Positions 1-5,967 of a stretch of 13,147 nt of DNA are shown one piece after another. Every line of letters starts with the position of its first letter. Positions within the stretch are counted from its first letter, which is position 1. The DNA is taken from positions 1-13,147 of the forward strand of contig JAZDLC010000184.1 of assembly GCA_043802345.1 (NCBI GenBank), written 5' to 3'. The notes beneath the pieces are model-generated. The model worked only from the letters and a program-made list of their open reading frames with translations. It had not been told where the DNA came from and did not search any database. The position numbers and the translations under genes were made by a program. The stretch is from JAZDLC01 sp043802345 (GTDB taxonomy: Bacteria; Planctomycetota; B15-G4; JADJEK01).

Positions 1-2
1 AT

Positions 3-386
3 GCACCGGAGACGCTGGAGGGAGCGGCGAATCTGGCGGACCTGTCGGCGGCCCGGGCCGGGGCCGACTGGGAGGCGTGCGAGGGAGCGACACTGGACGA
101 CGGTTACTTCGCGGCGGCGCCGGTGAACCTCTTCCGGGCGAATCGCTTCGGCCTGCACAACATGGCCGGCAATGTCTGGGAATGGGTGCAGGATTCGTAC
201 GTGGCCTATTCGGAACCGGCCCGGACGGGAGACGGCCTGCGTGGCGGCGTGAAAAAGACGAAGGTGGCCCGGGGCGGCGGTTTCACCGACTCTCCCCGGC
301 GGGCCCGCTCGGCGCATCGGGGCCGGCTGGATGGGTCGCATCGAACCACATCGATCGGCGTGCGTCCGGCGCGCGGTATCGATTGA
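3..386 (+). CDS. SUMF1/FGE-sulfatase-domain protein, C-terminal fragment
   Basis: The frame is open from the left edge, so only about 127 C-terminal residues are present. They match the end of the formylglycine-generating-enzyme (FGE-sulfatase, SUMF1) fold: a DDGYFAAAPVNLFRANRFGL stretch, then the hallmark NMAGNVWEWVQD, then RGGGFTDSPRRARSAHR, and a terminal SIGVRPARG that corresponds to the usual 'GFR' end. In true FGE enzymes the stretch after RGG carries the copper-binding cysteines (as in SYCYRYR). Here it has none, so this is probably a non-catalytic or differently used member of the fold, as is common in bacterial multidomain proteins. The missing N-terminal part could hold a kinase, signal peptide or other domain. 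The stop is at 384-386. No partner is apparent; the next gene has its own promoter. Confidence 0.85.
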   Translation, partial: APETLEGAANLADLSAARAGADWEACEGATLDDGYFAAAPVNLFRANRFGLHNMAGNVWEWVQDSYVAYSEPARTGDGLRGGVKKTKVARGGGFTDSPRRARSAHRGRLDGSHRTTSIGVRPARGID

Positions 387-434
387 GCAGGGGTCATCCC
401 TGGGCGGTGGCTCCGCGTGGATCTGCCAGTCGGC

Positions 435-463
435 TTGTCACAACGGGCGAAAGCCGGTAGATA
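435..463 (+). promoter_or_regulatory. sigma70-type promoter candidate for the AOR gene
   Basis: A -35-like TTGTCA at 435-440 is separated by exactly 17 bp from a -10-like TAGATA at 458-463. Transcription would begin near 470, giving a leader of about 84 nt before the ATG at 554. It lies in the 167-bp gap between the SUMF1-like gene and the oxidoreductase gene. The match is by eye only, but spacing and both hexamers are good for a GC-rich region. Confidence 0.5.
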
Positions 464-553
464 CAGGTGCGCGGAGGGCGCGGTTCGGGCACGGGCGCGA
501 ACGTAGACTGGCGGGTATACGCTGCTGGACCTGATTGTGGAGCGAGGATTGAG

Positions 554-2374
554 ATGAAGCTCAAGGGGTATGCAAACCGTGTTGCTCACATCGATCTGAC
601 CACCGGGGAGACCGCGTATCTGCCGATCCCGGAAGACTGGGCCCGGAAGTACATCGGGGCCAGGGGGCTTGGCGTCCGCTACCTGCTGGAGAACGACGTC
701 ACGGTCGATCCGCTCTCCCCTGACAACCTGCTCTGCTTCATGAACGGTCCGCTGACGGGAAGCACGGCGAACATGAGCGGCCGGCTCGCGGTGGTGACCA
801 AGTCGCCGTTGACCGGCACGGTGACCGACTCCCACCAGGGCGGCTGGTCGGCGGCCAGGCTGCGCTGGGCCGGGTTCGATGGGCTGGTGCTGAAGGGCAA
901 GGCCGATCGGCCGGTCTACCTGTACGTCGAGGATGGAAAGGTCGAGGTTCGGGATGCGGAAAACCTCTGGGGCCTGGGTGTGCATGACACCGTTCGCCGC
1001 CTTCAGGAGGAGTTCGGCAAGAAGGACCTGACGGTCATGGCGATCGGTCCCGCCGGCGAGAACCTGGTCCGGTTTGCCTCCTGGATCAACGAGAACGACC
1101 GGGCTTCCGGAAGGGGCGGCACCGGGTGCGTGGGTGGCTCGAAGAACCTGAAGGCGATCGTCGTCAAGGCGCGCATGGCGGCTCCCGCGCCGAGCAAGAA
1201 GGCAGCCTGGGGCATCGCCAGGAAGGAGGCCCTGGCGGCGATCAAGGACGAGGGGAATGCCACGAGCCCGAAGAAGGGCGGCCTCAGCGTGTTTGGCACC
1301 AACGTCCTGATGAGCGTGACCAACGCCATGGGAGCATTGCCGGCGAACAACAGCCAGCAGACTTCGTTCGGGAAGCGGGGAGAGAAGCTGAGCGCGGAGT
1401 ATGTGAACGAGAACCTGCTGGTCGGAAACCCGACCTGCCATGCCTGTCCGGTCGCCTGCAAGAAGGAGGTCGAGATCAAGGAGGGGCTGTTCGCGGGTTT
1501 GCGGATGGAGAGCCTGGAATACGAGCCGGCCTGGGCGCTGGGCGCGAACTGCGGGAATGACGACATCCGCTCGGTGGCGGGCATGATCGATCTGAGCAAC
1601 GATTTCGGCATGGACGCCATCGAAGTCGGAGGCGTGCTGTCTGCACTCATGGAGGCCAGCGAGAAGGGGTATCTGGACGAGACCCTCGGGCTGAAGTTCG
1701 GCGATGTCGATGGGATGGTGGAGGCGGTCAAGATGATCGCTCACCGTGAGGGGATCGGAGATTTTCTTGCCGACGGCATCGTGGCCCTGACGAAGCATGT
1801 CGGCCATCCCGAAATCGGCATGCACTGCAAGGGTCAGAGCGTCCCGGCGTACGACCCGCGGGGCCTCAAGGGGATGGGCCTCGGGTTCGCCACCTCGAAC
1901 CGGGGCGCCTGTCACCTGCGGGCCTACACCCCCGCCAGCGAACTCGGTCTGATTCCGCTGAAGAGCGACCCGCTGGCCTGGAAGGGGAAGGGGAAGCTGG
2001 TGAAGTTCCTCCAGGACCTGTTTGCTTTCTGCGACTCCCTGGATCTCTGCAAGTTCAGTTCCTTCGCGATGAATGCGGAGAACTACGCCGCCCAGTACGC
2101 GGCGATGGTGGGTGTGGAGTTCACCGCGGAGGATGTGCTCCTCACCGGGGAGAGGATCTACAACCTCGAGCGGTATTACAACAACCTCGCCGGGTTCGGC
2201 GCGGGCAGCGACATCCTGCCGGAGCGGTACACCAAGGAACCTTCCACCATGCCGGGCTCGAAGGGAGAGGTGTGTGAGCTGGCGCAGATGCTCGAGGAGT
2301 ATTACGCGGAGCGCGGGTGGGTGGATGGAGTGGTGCCGGAGGCGAAGCTGAAGGAGCTGGGGATCGTGGAGTAG
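554..2374 (+). CDS. Aldehyde:ferredoxin oxidoreductase family protein (tungsten/molybdenum bis-pterin enzyme)
   Basis: The 606-residue product matches the usual AOR length of about 600. Family knowledge: AORs oxidise aldehydes to carboxylic acids, or run in reverse, using a W/Mo bis-pyranopterin cofactor and one [4Fe-4S] cluster, passing electrons to ferredoxin in the cytoplasm. The N-terminal domain shows the start typical of the family (LKGYANRVAHIDLTTGE, then YIGARGLG) and the GPLTGS and GRLAVVTKSPLTG stretches. Cluster ligands are visible as CHACPVAC (Cys295, Cys298, Cys302) plus a late Cys499 in DLCKF. The conserved DPRGLKGMG and NRGACHLRAYTP (His454) segments are present, as is an E-rich ESLEYEP stretch at 319-325 near the active site. 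The ATG at 554 is preferred over an upstream in-frame ATG at 467 because GAGG lies 6 nt before it, the family starts here, and the candidate promoter would place 467 at or before the transcript start. The substrate cannot be told from sequence. Confidence 0.95.
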   Translation: MKLKGYANRVAHIDLTTGETAYLPIPEDWARKYIGARGLGVRYLLENDVTVDPLSPDNLLCFMNGPLTGSTANMSGRLAVVTKSPLTGTVTDSHQGGWSAARLRWAGFDGLVLKGKADRPVYLYVEDGKVEVRDAENLWGLGVHDTVRRLQEEFGKKDLTVMAIGPAGENLVRFASWINENDRASGRGGTGCVGGSKNLKAIVVKARMAAPAPSKKAAWGIARKEALAAIKDEGNATSPKKGGLSVFGTNVLMSVTNAMGALPANNSQQTSFGKRGEKLSAEYVNENLLVGNPTCHACPVACKKEVEIKEGLFAGLRMESLEYEPAWALGANCGNDDIRSVAGMIDLSNDFGMDAIEVGGVLSALMEASEKGYLDETLGLKFGDVDGMVEAVKMIAHREGIGDFLADGIVALTKHVGHPEIGMHCKGQSVPAYDPRGLKGMGLGFATSNRGACHLRAYTPASELGLIPLKSDPLAWKGKGKLVKFLQDLFAFCDSLDLCKFSSFAMNAENYAAQYAAMVGVEFTAEDVLLTGERIYNLERYYNNLAGFGAGSDILPERYTKEPSTMPGSKGEVCELAQMLEEYYAERGWVDGVVPEAKLKELGIVE

Positions 2375-2375
2375 G

Positions 2376-2657
2376 CTACCCTCCCGCCACCGGGGGGAAG
2401 GCATCCAGGATGTCGTTTGGCTTGACCGGAGCGTCGAGCTGCCCCTCGATGTAGAGGACGTTGCGGCCGTTGAGCAGGAGATTGGTGCGGGGTAGCAGCG
2501 CGCCCGAAGGATCGAACAGTTCCTTCTCCAGGGCCGGACAGTCCGCGATCGCCAGCAAGAGCAGTTCACGAACCGTGCTGTCCCGGCCGGGAGCAAGTTC
2601 CAGGAACTTCCGGCCGGCGGTCTGGCGCAGGTTGGCGTGAAGGTTCAGTCGGGCCAT
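2376..2657 (-). CDS. MoaD/ThiS-type ubiquitin-like sulfur carrier protein
   Basis: A small protein of 93 residues, ending in Gly-Gly (PPVAGG). Members of this beta-grasp family carry sulfur as a C-terminal thiocarboxylate made by an E1-like enzyme (MoeB/ThiF type). MoaD donates it to pyranopterin during molybdopterin synthesis; ThiS donates it in thiamine synthesis. The segments LNLHANLRQTAG, TVRELLLLAI and LLLNGRNVLYIEGQLDAPVK, then NDILDAFPPVAGG, match the MoaD pattern (short strand, REL helix, N-G-x-x, DG-like turn, D-x-V/I-x-x-x-P-P-V-A-G-G). The start is uncertain: ATG at 2657 gives the normal family N-terminus; ATG at 2666 adds three residues; neither has a clear Shine-Dalgarno. It is convergent with the AOR gene, stop to stop one base apart, which suggests it supplies the W/Mo-pterin cofactor, possibly as a specialised MoaD. 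No MoaE or E1 gene is in view. Confidence 0.85.
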   Translation of the reverse strand: MARLNLHANLRQTAGRKFLELAPGRDSTVRELLLLAIADCPALEKELFDPSGALLPRTNLLLNGRNVLYIEGQLDAPVKPNDILDAFPPVAGG

Positions 2658-2758
2658 GGTCTGCATGCTACTCGACGCCGCTACGGTCGGAGAATGGGCT
2701 GTATTTCCAATCAGGAATCGTCAGTATTCAGCGGCCGGTTTTCATATCGAGACCTCCA

Positions 2759-3499
2759 ATGTTCAGGCAACCGACACTCTACTTCAGCCACTCGATGGGG
2801 CGTGACATGCACCTCTGGCAGCATGGCAACTTCGGCGCCCCGGTGCTGGTCTTCCCCTCGGCGGGGGGCATGGCGCACGAGTGGGAACACCACGGCATGG
2901 TGGAGGCGCTCTCAGGCCTGATCGACGGAGGCCGCATCAAGCTCTACTGCGTGGAGTCGAACGTCTCCGAGGCGTGGACAGATCGGGGGAGCGACCCTGA
3001 TTGGAGGATCGGCCGGCATCACGCCTTCGAGCAGTTCGTCATGCAGGAGCTGGTGCCGCTCATTCGAGCCGACTGCCGCAGCGACGCGATTCCGCTCGCG
3101 GTGGCAGGGTGTTCCATGGGCGGCTTCTACGCGGCCAACTTCGCCCTGAAGAATCCCGAGACCTTTCGCTACGCACTCTGCATGAGCAGCCGTTTCGACA
3201 TCAGCGAGTTCACCGGAGGCTCGTGGAACGGTGGTTTCTATTTCAACAACCCGATGGCGTACACCCCGAACATGGACGGCGAGATGCTGGAGCGCGTCCG
3301 GCGGAACACCCACCTGGCGCTGGTTTGCGGCCAGGGCGCCTTCGAGGACGGTAACCATCAGGAGACGCGCAGGTTCGGTGAGCTGCTGGCGCACAAGGGG
3401 ATCAGCCACGAGTGCGACCTGTGGGGTCAAGACGTCGCCCACGAGTGGGTCTGGTGGGGGCGCCAGGTAGTGCATCACCTGGGAAAGATCTTCGGCTAG
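2759..3499 (+). CDS. Alpha/beta-hydrolase esterase (COG4947-like)
   Basis: A 246-residue protein with an alpha/beta-hydrolase layout. After the first strand (PVLVFPSAGG, residues 28-37) comes the nucleophile elbow GCSMGG with Ser119. The likely acid is Asp197 in FEDGNH and the likely base His228 in DVAHEWVWW near the C-terminus. It resembles the compact putative esterases (COG4947, related to the esterase D/PHB-depolymerase group) that often carry no signal peptide. None is evident here, so a cytoplasmic location is inferred. The N-terminus FRQPTLYFSHSMGRDMHLW is typical of the family. The ATG at 2759 has only a weak ribosome site (GAG at 2750-2752). It is divergent from the MoaD-like gene across about 100 bp. 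The substrate is unknown. Confidence 0.85.
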   Translation: MFRQPTLYFSHSMGRDMHLWQHGNFGAPVLVFPSAGGMAHEWEHHGMVEALSGLIDGGRIKLYCVESNVSEAWTDRGSDPDWRIGRHHAFEQFVMQELVPLIRADCRSDAIPLAVAGCSMGGFYAANFALKNPETFRYALCMSSRFDISEFTGGSWNGGFYFNNPMAYTPNMDGEMLERVRRNTHLALVCGQGAFEDGNHQETRRFGELLAHKGISHECDLWGQDVAHEWVWWGRQVVHHLGKIFG

Positions 3500-3673
3500 C
3501 GTTCGGGCTGGCGGAGCGGGACCGCGCCATCTCCCTGGCCGGCGGAAGTCGTTTGTCGGAAGAGTGTTCGGCGCGCCCGACAGCGCCCGTCCCTTGGCAT
3601 GTGTTGCGTCCGGGCCGAGCAGCCAGCACCGAGTTTCCCTGCCTTTCTCGTCTGGCCCTCAAGTCGCCCCACG

Positions 3674-3679
3674 TATGAT
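3674..3679 (+). promoter_or_regulatory. -10 element candidate upstream of the beta-helix gene
   Basis: TATGAT (five of six consensus bases) occurs at 3674-3679 in a GC-rich gap. A weak -35-like CTGGCC lies 16 bp upstream (3652-3657). Transcription would start near 3686, about 36 nt before the GTG start at 3722. This fits the choice of that start over an in-frame ATG at 3599. Confidence 0.35.
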
Positions 3680-3721
3680 CCGAAGTGCCTCGTAGCGCCA
3701 CCCTTCGGAGAATCTGCACCC

Positions 3722-5422
3722 GTGACCTCGCACCTGCGTAGCGCCCTGATGACGGCGATTCTGGCCCTCTTCCTGGCCGGCAATGTGCCGGCCGGCCCGC
3801 CCGATCCGTGCGGCGGAGCCCACACTCATCTGAGTGCGCTGGAGACGAAGCAGCTCGACAAGCTCGAGACGAAGCTGGCCAGGACCCTCTCCGATCTGGC
3901 GAGGTATCGGCAGAAGCTGGCGGCCCAGGAGGCCCGTCTGGCCGCAGGGGAGCAGGAGCTGGAAGAGGCCCTGGCAATGCCAGAGGACACCGCCCAGCAG
4001 CGCCGCCAGAGGGAGGCGGCGATCAAGGCGGCGAAGAAGCAGATCAGGAAGGCCACGAAGGGGCTCGAGAAGTGGGGCGGGAAGGTGGCGTCGCGCGAGC
4101 GGAAGCGGGATAACTGGTGCGTCAAGCTGGAGGGGCTGGATCCCTGGCGCTTCTCCGGGCCGGGTCCCGGGCCGGCCGGGAACCCGGCGTACGAACCGGC
4201 ATGGGCCGGCGTCGCGCCATCCCGGATTCTCGAGCTCGAAACCGATCCGCTCCTCTCCGACGACCAGAACGGAGCCCGGCTGAAAGGAGCCATCCTGGCA
4301 TTGATTCCGGGAGACCGGCTGGAGATCGGTGGGGGCGTCTGGTCGATCAACTCGTACTTCAACGTCACCCTGCAGGGGACGGCGCTTGCGCCGATCCAGG
4401 TGGTGGCGAGGGACGGAGAGTTCCCGGTCATCACGCGGCCGGATGCGGGCCAGAACCTGATGAACGTGGGGAACATGACGCCCGCGTCGTCGCGCTACAT
4501 CCTGTTTCGCGGACTGACCTTCACCGGCGGCTCGGCGGGAGTGCGGCTCTATGGTGCCGCCAACGTCTGGATCGATCGCTGTGAGATCCACCACACGGGC
4601 GAGGCTGGGATGACGACGAACACGGTCGACACCGACTCGATCTACATCACGCGCAATCACATCCACCACACCGGCGGGTACGGCGAGGGGATGTATCTGG
4701 GCGCCAACTCGGGAGCGGTGGTGATGAGCAACTCGGTGGTGGCCAGGAACCATGTCCACGACACCGGGGGAACGCAAGGAGACGGGATCGAGCTGAAGCA
4801 GGGGAGCTACGGCAACTGGCTCGTCGCGAACTGCGTCCACGACACGAACTACCCGTGCATCCTGGTGTATGGAACCCACGGCAATCCGGTCAACATCGTC
4901 GAGCGCAACCACTGCGTCGGCTCGAACGACAACGTGATGCAGGTCCAGGGGGAGGCGATCGTCATCAACAACCTGGTGGTGGGCGGCGCCAACGCGTTCT
5001 TCTCGACCGACCACCAGGATTCCTCCGTCAACCTCTCGGTGGTGCACAACACCTTTGTCTCGCAGGGGATCGCCGCCTACCTCTCGAGTTGGAACGGTCG
5101 GCAGGGAATGCTCTTCGCCAACAACGTCACCTACAGCGAGGGGAACGTGGCGGTGTCGTTTTCCGGCGGATCGAGCGGGGTGTCGGCCACCGGGAACATG
5201 ACCTTTGGCGGAGTGGTCCATGGGCCGCCGGCCGGCTTCTCCCAGGGAGGGGGCCTGGGAGATTTCCGCGGTTTGAGCTGGGATGGCGCGCGGGTAGACT
5301 CCACGCCGATCCAGGGCGAAGCCCTGATCGGTTCCGGCGACCCGGTCTATGGCGCGCAAATCGATCTTTCGGGATCGCAGCGGACAGGCTCGCTGGAATC
5401 GGGATGTTCTGACTCCGAGTAG
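3722..5422 (+). CDS. Secreted coiled-coil / right-handed parallel beta-helix protein
   Basis: A 566-residue protein. The GTG at 3722 is chosen because it opens a signal peptide (TSHLRSALMTAILALFLAGNVPAG, residues 2-25) and has GGAG 11 nt upstream; an ATG at 3599 would put 41 unlikely residues ahead. Residues about 36-125 are a charged Lys/Glu/Ala-rich coiled coil with heptad-like leucines (LDKLETKLARTLSDLARYRQ, LAAQEARLAAGEQELEEAL). From about 190 to 500 it is a right-handed beta-helix: repeated coils such as NVWIDRCEIHHTG, IYITRNHIHHTGG, SVVARNHVHDTGG, NIVERNHCVGSND and LSVVHNTFVSQG, the pectate-lyase/NosD-like fold. Family knowledge: such proteins bind or cleave polysaccharide, but no catalytic set can be assigned from sequence alone. 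The coiled coil may give oligomerisation or envelope spacing. It is probably exported. The next gene begins 9 bp after its stop. Confidence 0.85.
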   Translation: MTSHLRSALMTAILALFLAGNVPAGPPDPCGGAHTHLSALETKQLDKLETKLARTLSDLARYRQKLAAQEARLAAGEQELEEALAMPEDTAQQRRQREAAIKAAKKQIRKATKGLEKWGGKVASRERKRDNWCVKLEGLDPWRFSGPGPGPAGNPAYEPAWAGVAPSRILELETDPLLSDDQNGARLKGAILALIPGDRLEIGGGVWSINSYFNVTLQGTALAPIQVVARDGEFPVITRPDAGQNLMNVGNMTPASSRYILFRGLTFTGGSAGVRLYGAANVWIDRCEIHHTGEAGMTTNTVDTDSIYITRNHIHHTGGYGEGMYLGANSGAVVMSNSVVARNHVHDTGGTQGDGIELKQGSYGNWLVANCVHDTNYPCILVYGTHGNPVNIVERNHCVGSNDNVMQVQGEAIVINNLVVGGANAFFSTDHQDSSVNLSVVHNTFVSQGIAAYLSSWNGRQGMLFANNVTYSEGNVAVSFSGGSSGVSATGNMTFGGVVHGPPAGFSQGGGLGDFRGLSWDGARVDSTPIQGEALIGSGDPVYGAQIDLSGSQRTGSLESGCSDSE

Positions 5423-5431
5423 GAGAGCCCG

Positions 5432-5962
5432 ATGTGGAAGCGAGTTGGGGTTGCCGTGTTGGTGGTGGTGGTGCTGTTTCTGGTGGTCGGATTCCTTCTG
5501 CCGGGGGAGTTCACCGTGGAGCAGTCCCGGGTCGTGAAGGCAGATGCGGAGAAGATCCACGCCCTGGTGGGGGACCTGCGCCACTGGGAAGAGTGGATGC
5601 CGTGGTACGAGATGGATCCGACCATCGTGACCACGTTTGGCGAGAAGACGACCGGTGTGGGGGCGAAGCAGACCTGGACCGGGAAGGATGGCGACGGTGA
5701 GATCTTGATCACGCGCTCCGACCCGACCTCGGGCATCGAGTATGACATGGTCATGATCGAGGGGGGGAGGCGCATGCCGAGCCAGGGAGGCGTGAGGTAC
5801 GCGCAGGAGGGTGACGGGATCAAGGTGACCTGGAGCATGAGTGGGGAGATCGACACTCCGGTGATTGGAGGTTACCTCGCCCTGGCGATGGACAGGTTCC
5901 TCATCGGCCCGTCGTTTCAAGAGGGTCTGGAGAAGCTGGGCAAGCTCGCGAGCGGCGGTTGA
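5432..5962 (+). CDS. Membrane-anchored SRPBCC (START/polyketide-cyclase-like) protein
   Basis: A 176-residue protein. Residues 5-25 (VGVAVLVVVVLFLVVGFLLP) are one strongly hydrophobic segment, an N-terminal membrane anchor. The rest is an SRPBCC/Bet v1-type helix-grip domain: VEQSRVVKADAEKIHALVGD followed by LRHWEEWMPWYEMDPT is the usual strand-helix and 'W..W.PW' signature, then GVGAKQTWTGKDGDGEI, and the C-terminal helix around YLALAMDRFLIGPSFQEGLEKL. These domains bind small hydrophobic ligands in a deep pocket; no ligand can be named. The ATG at 5432 has a clear AGGAG about 6 nt upstream. It lies 9 bp after the beta-helix gene, and its stop overlaps or abuts the start of the peptidase gene, so an operon is likely. 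Confidence 0.88.
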   Translation: MWKRVGVAVLVVVVLFLVVGFLLPGEFTVEQSRVVKADAEKIHALVGDLRHWEEWMPWYEMDPTIVTTFGEKTTGVGAKQTWTGKDGDGEILITRSDPTSGIEYDMVMIEGGRRMPSQGGVRYAQEGDGIKVTWSMSGEIDTPVIGGYLALAMDRFLIGPSFQEGLEKLGKLASGG

Positions 5963-5967
5963 TCAGG

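Noticed and set aside
516..521. TATACG as a second -10 element before the AOR gene
   Set aside because: No acceptable -35 hexamer 16-18 bp upstream.
206..2596. A 796-codon open frame on the - strand opposite the AOR gene
   Set aside because: Its translation is low-complexity, rich in Arg, His, Leu and Pro, without motifs; it mirrors the codons of the well-supported AOR gene in GC-rich DNA.
3659..5920. A 753-codon open frame on the - strand opposite the beta-helix and SRPBCC genes
   Set aside because: His/Arg/Val-rich antisense translation with no domain; the + strand genes have signal peptide, repeats and ribosome sites.
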